64,000 nucleotides of DNA from Aphanomyces cochlioides (GCA_019828595.1 JAHQRK010000041.1:186001-250000); one strand, 5' to 3'. Positions 45,125 through 55,666 are shown, counted from the stretch's first letter. Notes: generated by a model from the sequence alone, not told the origin. Made by a program: numbers and translations.

Positions 45125-46508
45125 ATGTCAATGGGGAGTCTATTTGTAGTTAATGTAAACTACAAACTAATATTGCCCGAAGGCTCATCCCATTTCCAAC
45201 TGCTAGGCTGAATTGGAAATCAATTTGGCTTTTCGTTTTCTTGATTCGCTTCGACGTTGGGACTTCGATTTCTTCGGTGTTTGTAAGCTAACACGGCGAA
45301 TATGTCGGATAATACTGACTCTTGGCATCTGACCCAGGGGGTATACATTTTCATTGTCTTGGATCATACATAGACTTCGGTCTATGCAGCGCTTGTATCG
45401 CTTGGCGAGGACCCAGCAATGGGATGTTGAATCAGTGACAGAAACAACCAGGAATTCTCCGTCAGGCTCATCCAATATCGCTCTACAGATATCACGAATT
45501 GGATCACCCACCGATTGCTTGAGCAGTTGACGGGAGAATATGGCGTCGTTGTAGTGGAATCCATGTGTGTATGCCAGCTTGAGAAAATCATGCATCTTGG
45601 AAGGGGGAATGCCCGCGTCTTGAGGAACTCCATGGGCCTCTTTGAAACCCGAAATGACTTCTTCGCTGAGCTCAAAATTGGAGACATTCAAATTGGTAGC
45701 AACGATTCGGATTGCAGCCGCAAGACAAGATTTGTCACTGTTGTTGCCAATTTCTAGCCACAGAGGATCCATCGCTCGAAATTCAGCAAGCGTTGGGGCG
45801 AGACCAGTGTTCGTGAGGAAGTGGGCTCCAGCTTGTCGCCATCGTTGGTACATCGCCACGGCTTCTTGACACCCGCTGAGGTCTTTTTCGTCGAACCAGT
45901 CTTTGTCGAGTCCATCCGGGCGTTGAAACTTCCAGTTGACTTGGTATTGAATAGTTGAAATTCGATTTCGCATTGATGCCACTTCGCGGTGGTCATCGAT
46001 AAACAACACTTCATCGATGTCATCATCGTCGGTTGGAATTCGCAGAGTGCGTGGGCGGTTGGTTGGGGCATCAGCCGTTGTCGCATTCGTTTGTGGCCTG
46101 GCTGGAACAGAAACATCGTCCAATAGATCCATGAGGGATGGTAGCGGAGATCCATTGTCATTGCCCAAGGGGTCAAATTCGCGGGTGCTCGAGTTCAAAA
46201 TGGACATATCAGGAGTAAATTGGTGTTCTTCAGTTGTAACTGGACTTGAAGGACGAGTGTCGGATGATTGCGTCATAGGTACAGAAATCTCAACTCCATC
46301 CACTCCCTCAAGAGTAATCCCTGGAGACATCGAGCTCCCCACACCTCGTGTAGTTATGGGTCTCGACGTCTGCGCGGGGAGTACGCTATCGGCAGTGAAA
46401 ATCGTTGAAGCTTCCATTGTTGTTGTCTTGGGTAAAATCAAAAGTGAGTCTTGGAGAATTGTTTTGAGATTCTCACTGAACTTATTCTCAGTTGCGACAC
46501 TTGAGTCA
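45125..46508 (-). mobile_element. Family A copy A6, ORF3-only truncation
   Basis: A 1384-bp copy with the same length and 5' truncation point as A4 and A8. Shares two substitutions with A8 that A4 lacks, so A6 and A8 are the closer pair. Confidence 0.93.
45203..46417 (-). CDS. ORF3: chromodomain-like and cysteine-peptidase-like protein (solo copy)
   Basis: 404 codons from ATG 46417-46415, uninterrupted. Differs from the other copies by Ile for Phe in the C-terminal VSIIRHIRR segment (shared with A8). The predicted catalytic Cys, His and Asp are kept. Confidence 0.8.
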   Translation of the reverse strand: MEASTIFTADSVLPAQTSRPITTRGVGSSMSPGITLEGVDGVEISVPMTQSSDTRPSSPVTTEEHQFTPDMSILNSSTREFDPLGNDNGSPLPSLMDLLDDVSVPARPQTNATTADAPTNRPRTLRIPTDDDDIDEVLFIDDHREVASMRNRISTIQYQVNWKFQRPDGLDKDWFDEKDLSGCQEAVAMYQRWRQAGAHFLTNTGLAPTLAEFRAMDPLWLEIGNNSDKSCLAAAIRIVATNLNVSNFELSEEVISGFKEAHGVPQDAGIPPSKMHDFLKLAYTHGFHYNDAIFSRQLLKQSVGDPIRDICRAILDEPDGEFLVVSVTDSTSHCWVLAKRYKRCIDRSLCMIQDNENVYPLGQMPRVSIIRHIRRVSLQTPKKSKSQRRSESRKRKAKLISNSA

Positions 46509-46581
46509 TCCTCTATAGCTCAGTTGGTAGAGCGTACGGCTGTTAACCGTAAGGTCGCAGGTTCGAACCCTGCTGGAGGAG
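46509..46581 (+). tRNA. tRNA-Asn (GTT)
   Basis: Same 73-nt sequence; 5' flank is element A6. Confidence 0.97.
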
Positions 46582-47533
46582 TTCTTTTCTCTCTTTTGCA
46601 TATCCATAACTGATCACCAATACAAATACTGACGTGTAGATTCTCGGCATGTCTTCTTCGAGTCAACATATGCGTAAATAAGAAGACTATGTCACGCCAA
46701 TCCAATACCAGTCCTTTATCTCCAATATGATGTGGAATGGCCTCAAAATTGCTGCTCATCAACTAGTGCGCAAGTCATTGCAGAATACATAAGAGAAACT
46801 CCAATGAGCGATTCTCTGACAGCAACAGATGTGCGCCACGCTAACTTGGCTTGTATTGGACTTGAGGAGAGATCACTCATATGGTGTCTTTTAGACTTTG
46901 TCAACTGATATCTTAGACAACGGATCACGGTCGTCAAGAGCGACCTAGAGACAAGTATTCCATTGACTTGGTTTGAAATATCATAGCACATGGATGTACT
47001 CACTCCATTACCTTGTTCTTTGCATAGAATGTGATCGTCTCCAATGTGGACTGTGTCAAATTTCGGTGGTATACATGGACATATTTTCACGACGTTAACA
47101 TCGATCGAAATCAATCCATATACCGCATCTCAAGACCACAATCGTAACATTCCTACCATTTTATGCAGCTTGCTGCCAAACATATTCTGGAGAAAGTTCT
47201 GTCGCATATGTGTGTGATATTGCTGTTATGCATCTGTGTGAATCGTTTCTTGGCTTGTCGACTGACAGCGCCAACAAAGCAGAAATGACACAGACTTGAA
47301 ATAGTTGTGAAGATAGTCTCAATTACAGTATTGAGATATTTACAAACACGACAAATGATATCATTAAAAGGTGCACAGCAGAATAAAACGTGTCCATTCT
47401 TTCCTCGCGTCTTAATCAAAGATGTCAGAAGCTACTCATTCTATAGACTTGATGTGAAAGCTATTGCGAGTTGGATGTGTTTGTTGCGATCACGTCGATA
47501 AGTTGGAAGGGATATGCAAAAGAGAGAAAAGAA
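46582..47533. repeat. Spacer A (952 bp)
   Basis: Standard copy. No gene seen. Confidence 0.85.
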
Positions 47534-47606
47534 CTCCTCCAGCAGGGTTCGAACCTGCGACCTTACGGTTAACAGCCGTACGCTCTACCAACTGAGCTAT
47601 AGAGGA
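47534..47606 (-). tRNA. tRNA-Asn (GTT)
   Basis: Same 73-nt sequence; 5' end abuts the full-length element A7, which starts at the next base. Confidence 0.97.
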
Positions 47607-47653
47607 TCCAATTTGCCAGCTACCCCGCAGTACCACTGTCCAAAACTGACAAC

Positions 47654-50121
47654 ATGGCGACTACCCGCTCTTCCAGCCGTGCTCATGCACACAAGCCCTC
47701 AGCTTTTTCTGCCTCTCCCTTTCGCAATACCTCGGACGCTTCTAGTATCATGGAGGTGATTGTTGACGATGATGATGACGATGAACCTGACTCAATCATC
47801 GACAAAACTCCGCCTGCTGCTCAACCGCCCATACGTCTTGCTACACTCGGTGGTCGCGTGCCATTACCAAGCGCTCGTACCAGCGACAAAACTGTCAACA
47901 AGGATAATGTTTCTCCGATGCCTGATGAAGACATAGAGGATATCTCCAACAACAACCAACCACATACCCCACCGATTACTCAAGCCACTGAGCTGGAGCC
48001 GCGCTCTGAAGACCAATCGATTCGCGACACCAATGTTGATGTGGAAATGGAGCCTGAAGCTCAAATCGATGCCTCGCCTCCTGCTACAACACGCTCCGTG
48101 CCAATACCACCCGAGTCGAACACCTCGACCAAAAAGCCAAACGAATGCGTGTGGGAATTCCAAGCCAAGCAGAGAGCTAAATCTGCCAAGGCTCAGCGGA
48201 ACAGTGACGTCGGCCATTATCGACCAACTATGGCCGAGCTGGCGTCCTTGTTGCAAAAACGCGCGACAGGATCTCTCACGTTTGACGACACTTTGCCCAT
48301 CCAAAAACATTCCCCCAGAGATGTTGTTGGCTGGCTACAAATGTCCACTGGCCAATACACCAAATACATCGACATCTCCAAGGCAATGACATCTCTATTG
48401 TTTGACAACCAAGCGCTTGATTTGGACGATGCATTTGTCGATGTCATCAAGTGCGAGAAAGATGTCTCCAATCGTCTTCTCAAGTGGGGCATAGCCTCTG
48501 AAGATGCTCTTAAAAAGCTGCGTGGAGTCTCTCTCAAGATCCAAGTGGCAAAGGATGGCAGCTCTCAGAGATTTGTCATGACAGAGCCCCATATACTTGA
48601 TGGATATTTCATCGATATCCCATCTGGTCTCCAAGGACAGGATGAAGAACGTCTCATGTTCAGCATCATGTCAAAGCTTGAGCCGCGCTTTTTGTGGGGC
48701 TCATACTCCACAGTTTCCTCGACGACTGGCTTGGCTAGCTCTCGTTATCGCTTGTATTTTGAAGGGACAGCTATACCCGAATCTATGCACAATGACGGTC
48801 GATCAATTGAAGAATTCATTTTCAAGGGTCGGTGCCTCCGCGTGTTTGGTCAAGGATGGTTTTACCGTGACAAGAAGCTCGCGCGCCTTGACCTCGATGT
48901 AATCGCCACCCCCAACATGGACTTCACGCAACCCCTCACCGCCCACGGGGAGACGCCGCTGTCTCGACATCCACTGCCAAACGGCAGAAAACGACCCGAG
49001 ACAGCAACAAGGAATGGACTGAAGTTCAAACTACAGGCAAAAGAAAGAAAACCCCAATCTCCGCTGGCTCAATCCCAGCTCCTGATCGTCCTTGGATCTC
49101 CCCGAACATGTTTGCGGCTCTGGACGAACGCGCTAATGTTGAGCCCGAGGAACACGAAACGACAGTTGGCAACACCACTGTCAAAGTAATTGTTCCAAAG
49201 CTGACACTCAAATCTGGTGACAAGGTGCACGTTGCCGCTGAAGAGTTCATTAGCGGGATCAAACCCCACGAGGGCTCAATCCAAAGGTTTGAGAAGTCTC
49301 TCGATGTCATACTTGCCGAGCTCAACGACCTTGACACCAAGGCTCAAAACGCACCACAACATATCCCGGCCCAAGTTAAGGAAGCGTTAGCGCACGATTC
49401 CTTCAACTTATTGAAATTGATTACGGACGGGCGTGTTGACACGATCTGCATCCATCTAGAACGTGCGCCAATCGAATTTGGACTGCAACTGCACCAAATT
49501 TTTGTCTCCAATCGTGACAGCTTCGAATACTTTGTTCGTCTTCGACTGCTTAATCGTTGGCTAAGAGCGTCTGGTGGTGGCACAAAATCTTTTGGTCAGC
49601 TCTACGAGGCAACATTCGGCACTCCAATCACTCACGACCACGTGATCTCGGTGTTCAGTGACCAGAAGATGGTCAACAACCTCCCACTCATCGAGGCAAT
49701 CATCACCGATGATGACATCGTCCTCAACAGAGTTGAAGTCGAAGAAGTGCTGGCCATTGCAGAAGTATTGATGGCAGTTCATGCTCCACTATATTTCAAT
49801 AGCGATGCGGCAATTTTGGCCTCAACAAAAAGTCCAGTGACAGCGTTACCCTCTCGCCTTGGTAAACGCAGTCTATCCTCCGAAACGCTCATGTCACTCC
49901 TGATGTACACCGACCTTGGCCTCCACATATGGAACAGAATGGAATTCATGTACACTGGCGACGGAGAATCGATGTGTCACATCATGACAAAAATCCTTCA
50001 ACTACACGAAAGCAACGATTTGGATATCACTCTCCACAATCAAGTCATGTTTCACCCAAGCGAACCTACTTTAATTCACGGCGACCTAGCGGATCTCACA
50101 ACGATCGCTTCCCGTGGCTAA
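47654..50121 (+). pseudogene. Family A ORF1, one frameshift
   Basis: Starts at ATG 47654. The frame is lost at the C-run 48909-48913, which has five C where A1 has three. Downstream the original reading continues in the next frame (KRQKTTRDSNKEW, GKRKKTP, PWISPNMFAALDE) to the stop at 50119-50121. Without the 2-nt insertion the frame would be 822 codons. The N-terminus is acidic (VDDDDDDEP). The middle (FDDTLPIQKH, SRYRLYFEGT, FKGRCLRVFGQGW) and the C-terminal half match family B ORF1. The KR-rich segments look like nuclear localisation signals. No zinc knuckle or RRM can be named; a nucleic-acid-binding role is inferred only from its place in the element. Confidence 0.9.
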
Positions 50122-53100
50122 AGTGGTCGCGGCTGGTCATTTTGTCAAGCTCCCCATACTTGAAGTGACGACGAGCAACCTCAATGGGCTGAAAGAAAAC
50201 GGACATCTTGTTGCACGGCGTCTTCGGAAACCGACACAAGCTGTTCTCTTTCAAGAAACGAAACTCAACAACGCAAAACATCTTGACACTTTCCACACTC
50301 ACCTCGACAACGAAGTGGGTGTTAGCAAGTACAAACTTTTTACCAACGACTTACGAACAACCCGCACGGACAATTTGAACAACCGTCGATGTGGCGTTGC
50401 ATCATACTTTCACGAATCGATGCCTGGATTCTCAAGCCTGGTGCACTTATCACAACACGATATCCCTGGCCGTTATATTGTGATCAAAACGTACTGGGAT
50501 GAAACCCCAGTCTACATCCACAACATTTACGCGCCAGTTACCCCTCAACATCGGGCTAGTTTCTTTGACAGTCTCCCTCGCGCTTTTGAAGCTAACAGTG
50601 TACACCTGGTTGGGGGAGATTTTAACCTTCCTGTCAACGAACACCTCGATGCTTCCAAACCACGGCAAGATCACACCTTTGGAAAAGTCGAATGTCTTGC
50701 CTGGCTGTCACAACTAGGAGTCATCGACGCGTGGCGCCTACACCACCCTCACGAAAGACTGGCAAGCGGTCCAGGACGAAGCAATCGTCTGGACTACTGG
50801 TTCATTGACCAAGATTTAGTTGCCCAATCCTACCAAAGCTCAAAATATGCCACTAACAGCTTTGCCGGAGATCACTTGGAGCACACTGTCGTTCTCTCTA
50901 CAAGTCATACACCCACGACCCGTGGCTACTGGAGGCTGCCGAGAGAGCTACTCAAAGACCCGCTCGTCATCAAAGCCATACGAGAAGAGGCATCACACCT
51001 CCTCTCTGAGATGCGTGCGGACGAATCGACAAACATGGGAGCCGTCTGGTATGGGTGGCTTAAGCGAATCAAACGACGTTTACAACAATGTCATCGCCAC
51101 CACCTCCAATCCATGCAACACGAGCTCAAAAGCCTAAAACTGAGACATATATCTGCACAACGATCATACGAAGCTGGCTTGCTCGACGAGGCTGCCGTTG
51201 ATGCTACTCGGTTGGCGCTGGAAAACGCAAGAATCGAATATCGCCAATACCGCATGGATCAGCAATTCGATTTTCATGCAAATATCAACGAACGCGGTAC
51301 GAGCCACTTCTTTCGAAGGCCACAAGGACTCAAGGTTCCTATCACGACGGTCAACGTCGATGGCATTCCCGTGTCTGATCCTACCACTATCAAAGAGAGA
51401 TTCACTGCCCATTGGAAGGCAATAATGACTACCACTCGTGGCGAACAACCTCGGCTAAACCGGGCGAGGCGGAGGGCTGTCATACGGTTTATCTCCCGCA
51501 AACTCAATGATGAGCAACGCGAGGAGCTAGACAGACCTATCACAGCAGCCGAGCTGTGTAGTGCTCTCAAGACAATGAGTCCAAACAAGTCTCCTGGTCC
51601 TGATGGATGGCCAGCGGCCTTCTTCCAAGTAGCACCCGAGGCTTTCTCCGAAATCCTGGTCAGGGTCTTCAACTACCAACTTCACCACCACGGTAAACTA
51701 CTCCTTCAACAAAGGCGTAGTGCTGTGGCTCTGCTCTTCAAAGCTGGTGATCGAGGCGATCCTGGAAACTACCGACCTATTGCACTCATGTCAGTGGAGG
51801 TGAAGATACTATCCCGTGCCCTCGCTTATCGCCTGGCTACAGTAGCTCCTCATCTCATTCACCCAAGTCAAGCTGGCTTTGTCCCAGGACGACGGCTGCA
51901 TGACCACGTCCTGCTTGTGCAAACTTTGCAAACGTTTTGCACCAACGAAGATCACGACTACTATGCAACATTCCTTGACTTTTCGAAAGCGTACGACTTG
52001 GTGGATCGAGAATTCATGCTTGATGTGCTGAGAGAAGTCAACACTGGTGATGGTTTCATTGCGTGGGTAGCTCTTTTGTACGACTCACCTTTGGTCCAGA
52101 TCATCTTCAATGGCGAGCTTGGCCCTAAGATCCGACCTACCCGAGGCGTCAAACAAGGCTGTCCTTTATCATGCCTACTGTTCGTCCTATACCTAGAACC
52201 TCTTGGTGAGATGCTCCGAGCGTCCCCACATCTTGGAATCGCTCTCCCCCACGACTCAGTTATTACGAGTATATTCTTTGCCGACGACTCGACGTTGTTA
52301 TCAAACTCGCTGCAATCTGCTGTGGAGCAAATGGCAATTGTGGAAGAGTTTTGCACGGCTTCAGGGGCCCGTCTGAATCGTTCCAAGTGCATGACCTTGG
52401 TTCTCAACGACCATCTCGATCAAGAAGACATCGAAGCAGATGGTTTGCTCAATATCGTACCAACTGGTCAGTGTACGAAATATCTTGGTATTCTCTTTGG
52501 CCATCGACTTTCGGCTGACTCCCAACTTCAAAAACTCAACGACAAATTCATCTCGTCCTTTCAACTATGGGGTAAACGAGCAAGGACATTGCAGGGCCGA
52601 AAGCTTATTGCCTCCACGATGTTGCTATCTATGTTGTGGCATGTAACAGCCGTTGTACCTGTGCCTCCTGCTATGGTCGTTACGTGGCAACAAATGTTAA
52701 ACAAGTTCATACTTTGCCGCAAGACCCAGCTCGATGAGAGTTACCGTCCCTCAATCCATAGAAGGTGGCAGTACGACAAGCCTTTAGGCCTGGGAATCCC
52801 CCACATTGCATCGAGGCTGCGAACACAACGCCTTCTTCGTTTACAGCTCTTTATGTCTGCCGATTCTCCTGGTGAAATCCTGGTGTGGAAGAAACTTGTA
52901 CAGCGACAATTTAGCCGCACAATACATCAGTTATTCCGAGACAGTCACCCATTCGATTTTCTTTCATACTACCCAAATGCAAGCTCCAAGTGGCTTTTGC
53001 TTCGCGAGCTCCATCCACTGTGGCTTGATACTTGGAAACATTGGTCAGCCACAGACATGAGTAAGCGAATCGGCGTGCCTCCAAATCTCGACACGGTACT

Positions 53101-54229
53101 GAACCTCCCGGTATGGCTCACAGCCTACGACGCAATGCACTTCGGCTCTGCTAAGATGTTAGCAAATGTCGTGAAAGATGAAGACATGCGTCTCTGGTGC
53201 CGCCACGGGGCCAAAAATGGTCTCAGATGCCTGAAGGATTTCCTGACCCCACATGGCGCTTGGCCAACAGAGACCATGTTCGTGAACCGAATGTCGTCGA
53301 ACAATCCAGCTGCCCAAGTTTGTCTAAACCAGGACGGAGTCATGGACTTTGCCACATTGCCCCGCACAACCGACATTTACAATCAACTCACACGAATCTT
53401 CGACAAAGTTGTTCGATCGTTTGACATTCGGCAAGGGTCGCCACTGCCTAATGTCCCGACTTGTCAACATCCGTTTACAGCCAGAATCAAGGATGCTGAT
53501 TTACCTTTCGAGTCGTGGCCCAAGAAAAACGTGGTGCATTTAGCTTACCACGCCCCCCAGACTGAAGCTATACATCCTATGAAGACTACGACAAGAACTG
53601 ACAAAGACATAGCAAAGTATATCCGTCTCATTCGTACTGTGTGTAATCTACCTCCACCTGTTCAAGGCGATGTATGGTTTCGATTGCACATGAAGATGTT
53701 ACCCGTCAACTCGAGGTTTTCCTATATGCAGATCCAAAACCCTGACGCTATTTGTTGTGTCTATGAAGATTGCTCGGATGTTGAGACTTTTCATCATGCC
53801 TTCCATACATGTCATCATGTACATCAAGTTTGGATGTTCCAAGAGCGAGCATGGAGAGCTTATGGTGTTAAGTTTGATTGGGCAACCACCACGAATATCA
53901 GTCGCTTCAAGACCAATACGCGAGGAAAACACCTGCATGACGCATTATTCAAATTATGGTCCCTCCTTTGTGCTTCCATCACGTACTCCTTATGGACTCA
54001 AAGAAATGCAACCAAGTTCGATGGCAAAAGGCCTCTACCGATTTTACTATGGAACGAGATTATATTTGTCAGTTGGACAGCTTCCATCAGGCGAACAATT
54101 CGTTTGCTCTCGCCTGACGACTTCGACTATCGAAACATCATCGAAGCGGTCTCAGTCCTTTTCTCTCAAGCTGGATACAACGAGCTATTCGAAAAATATC
54201 CCATGTCTTTTCGAGTTGAACACCAGTAA
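50114..54229 (+). CDS. Family A ORF2: APE endonuclease / reverse transcriptase, intact
   Basis: About 1371 residues. Endonuclease residues in order: N23, E48 (QETK), Y139 (NIYAPV), D169 and N171 (GGDFN), D227 (RLDY), D253-H254 (GDH). Reverse transcriptase: LDFSKAYDLVD with catalytic D622, PTRGVKQGCPLS, and FADD at 722-725. C-terminal knuckle C1215-x4-C1220-x7-H1228-x4-C1233. The frame opens at 50090 and has no ATG before the endonuclease; the first possible codon is GTG 50114, inside the ORF1 end. Family B has an ATG here, family A does not. ORF2 may thus be translated by frameshift or reinitiation at the ORF1 stop. The protein should cut the tRNA-Asn target and copy element RNA onto it. Confidence 0.93.
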   Translation: MAKVVAAGHFVKLPILEVTTSNLNGLKENGHLVARRLRKPTQAVLFQETKLNNAKHLDTFHTHLDNEVGVSKYKLFTNDLRTTRTDNLNNRRCGVASYFHESMPGFSSLVHLSQHDIPGRYIVIKTYWDETPVYIHNIYAPVTPQHRASFFDSLPRAFEANSVHLVGGDFNLPVNEHLDASKPRQDHTFGKVECLAWLSQLGVIDAWRLHHPHERLASGPGRSNRLDYWFIDQDLVAQSYQSSKYATNSFAGDHLEHTVVLSTSHTPTTRGYWRLPRELLKDPLVIKAIREEASHLLSEMRADESTNMGAVWYGWLKRIKRRLQQCHRHHLQSMQHELKSLKLRHISAQRSYEAGLLDEAAVDATRLALENARIEYRQYRMDQQFDFHANINERGTSHFFRRPQGLKVPITTVNVDGIPVSDPTTIKERFTAHWKAIMTTTRGEQPRLNRARRRAVIRFISRKLNDEQREELDRPITAAELCSALKTMSPNKSPGPDGWPAAFFQVAPEAFSEILVRVFNYQLHHHGKLLLQQRRSAVALLFKAGDRGDPGNYRPIALMSVEVKILSRALAYRLATVAPHLIHPSQAGFVPGRRLHDHVLLVQTLQTFCTNEDHDYYATFLDFSKAYDLVDREFMLDVLREVNTGDGFIAWVALLYDSPLVQIIFNGELGPKIRPTRGVKQGCPLSCLLFVLYLEPLGEMLRASPHLGIALPHDSVITSIFFADDSTLLSNSLQSAVEQMAIVEEFCTASGARLNRSKCMTLVLNDHLDQEDIEADGLLNIVPTGQCTKYLGILFGHRLSADSQLQKLNDKFISSFQLWGKRARTLQGRKLIASTMLLSMLWHVTAVVPVPPAMVVTWQQMLNKFILCRKTQLDESYRPSIHRRWQYDKPLGLGIPHIASRLRTQRLLRLQLFMSADSPGEILVWKKLVQRQFSRTIHQLFRDSHPFDFLSYYPNASSKWLLLRELHPLWLDTWKHWSATDMSKRIGVPPNLDTVLNLPVWLTAYDAMHFGSAKMLANVVKDEDMRLWCRHGAKNGLRCLKDFLTPHGAWPTETMFVNRMSSNNPAAQVCLNQDGVMDFATLPRTTDIYNQLTRIFDKVVRSFDIRQGSPLPNVPTCQHPFTARIKDADLPFESWPKKNVVHLAYHAPQTEAIHPMKTTTRTDKDIAKYIRLIRTVCNLPPPVQGDVWFRLHMKMLPVNSRFSYMQIQNPDAICCVYEDCSDVETFHHAFHTCHHVHQVWMFQERAWRAYGVKFDWATTTNISRFKTNTRGKHLHDALFKLWSLLCASITYSLWTQRNATKFDGKRPLPILLWNEIIFVSWTASIRRTIRLLSPDDFDYRNIIEAVSVLFSQAGYNELFEKYPMSFRVEHQ

Positions 54230-54442
54230 TTTGATTACAAGCCCCAGCTGTATTCTTGACTTGGTATCCCAGCTGAATTTTTGATTGGGAATCCTGGCGA
54301 CCATCACTCACGATCCGCGCAAAACATTTCACTGCCCAATCAAATCGTGCCTGACTCAAGTGTCGCAACTGAGAATAAGTTCAGTGAGAATCTCAAAACA
54401 ATTCTCCAAGACTCACTTTTGATTTTACCCAAGACAACAACA

Positions 54443-55657
54443 ATGGAAGCTTCAACGATTTTCACTGCCGATAGCGTACTCCCCGCGCAGACGTCGAGAC
54501 CCATAACTACACGAGGTGTGGGGAGCTCGATGTCTCCAGGGATTACTCTTGAGGGAGTGGATGGAGTTGAGATTTCTGTACCTATGACGCAATCATCCGA
54601 CACTCGTCCTTCAAGTCCAGTTACAACTGAAGAACACCAATTTACTCCTGATATGTCCATTTTGAACTCGAGCACCCGCGAATTTGACCCCTTGGGCAAT
54701 GACAATGGATCTCCGCTACCATCCCTCATGGATCTATTGGACGATGTTTCTGTTCCAGCCAGGCCACAAACGAATGCGACAACGGCTGACGCCCCAACCA
54801 ACCGCCCACGCACTCTGCGAATTCCAACCGACGATGATGACATCGATGAAGTGTTGTTTATCGATGACCACCGCGAAGTGGCATCAATGCGAAATCGAAT
54901 TTCAACTATTCAATACCAAGTCAACTGGAAGTTTCAACGCCCGGATGGACTCGACAAAGACTGGTTCGACGAAAAAGACCTCAGCGGGTGTCAAGAAGCC
55001 GTGGCGATGTACCAACGATGGCGACAAGCTGGAGCCCACTTCCTCACGAACACTGGTCTCGCCCCAACGCTTGCTGAATTTCGAGCGATGGATCCTCTGT
55101 GGCTAGAAATTGGCAACAACAGTGACAAATCTTGTCTTGCGGCTGCAATCCGAATCGTTGCTACCAATTTGAATGTCTCCAATTTTGAGCTCAGCGAAGA
55201 AGTCATTTCGGGTTTCAAAGAGGCCCATGGAGTTCCTCAAGACGCGGGCATTCCCCCTTCCAAGATGCATGATTTTCTCAAGCTGGCATACACACATGGA
55301 TTCCACTACAACGACGCCATATTCTCCCGTCAACTGCTCAAGCAATCGGTGGGTGATCCAATTCGTGATATCTGTAGAGCGATATTGGATGAGCCTGACG
55401 GAGAATTCTTGGTTGTTTCTGTCACTGATTCAACATCCCATTGCTGGGTCCTCGCCAAGCGATACAAGCGCTGCATAGACCGAAGTCTATGTATGATCCA
55501 AGACAATGAAAATGTATACCCCCTGGGTCAGATGCCAAGAGTCAGTTTTATCCGACATATTCGCCGTGTTAGCTTACAAACACCGAAGAAATCGAAGTCC
55601 CAACGTCGAAGCGAATCAAGAAAACGAAAAGCCAAATTGATTTCCAATTCAGCCTAG
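54443..55657 (+). CDS. Family A ORF3: chromodomain-like and cysteine-peptidase-like protein
   Basis: 404 residues from ATG 54443 (context acaacaATGG). The frame is open about 160 nt further upstream but has no ATG there. Residues 1-130 are Ser/Thr/Pro-rich and likely disordered. Residues 133-193 resemble a chromodomain: IDEVLFIDDHR, then QYQVNWKF, DWFDEKDL and an EAVAMY helix; W162 and W174 fit conserved positions, but the first cage aromatic is not evident. Residues 220-360 look like a papain/OTU-type peptidase: D228-K-S-C231-LAAA (compare DGNCLFRA of OTU proteins), H333 (SHCWVL) and D354 (IQDN). The tail (382-398, KKSKSQRRSESRKRKAK) is a likely nuclear signal. All seven copies are open. Chromodomains in Ty3-type elements direct integration to chromatin; a similar role, or processing of host proteins, is speculation. 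Domain calls are by eye. Confidence 0.82.
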   Translation: MEASTIFTADSVLPAQTSRPITTRGVGSSMSPGITLEGVDGVEISVPMTQSSDTRPSSPVTTEEHQFTPDMSILNSSTREFDPLGNDNGSPLPSLMDLLDDVSVPARPQTNATTADAPTNRPRTLRIPTDDDDIDEVLFIDDHREVASMRNRISTIQYQVNWKFQRPDGLDKDWFDEKDLSGCQEAVAMYQRWRQAGAHFLTNTGLAPTLAEFRAMDPLWLEIGNNSDKSCLAAAIRIVATNLNVSNFELSEEVISGFKEAHGVPQDAGIPPSKMHDFLKLAYTHGFHYNDAIFSRQLLKQSVGDPIRDICRAILDEPDGEFLVVSVTDSTSHCWVLAKRYKRCIDRSLCMIQDNENVYPLGQMPRVSFIRHIRRVSLQTPKKSKSQRRSESRKRKAKLISNSA

Positions 55658-55666
55658 CAGTTGGAA

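Noticed and set aside
48597..48902. A separate small gene spanning the region before the A7 ORF1 break
   Set aside because: It is an alternate frame of ORF1. Comparison with A1 shows that the actual reading is ORF1, disrupted by two extra C.
54281..54442. Start of ORF3 at TTG 54281, giving 458 residues
   Set aside because: TTG is not a normal eukaryotic start. The first ATG, 54443, has a good context, and the solo copies A4, A5, A6 and A8 lack all or part of the upstream stretch but keep this ATG.
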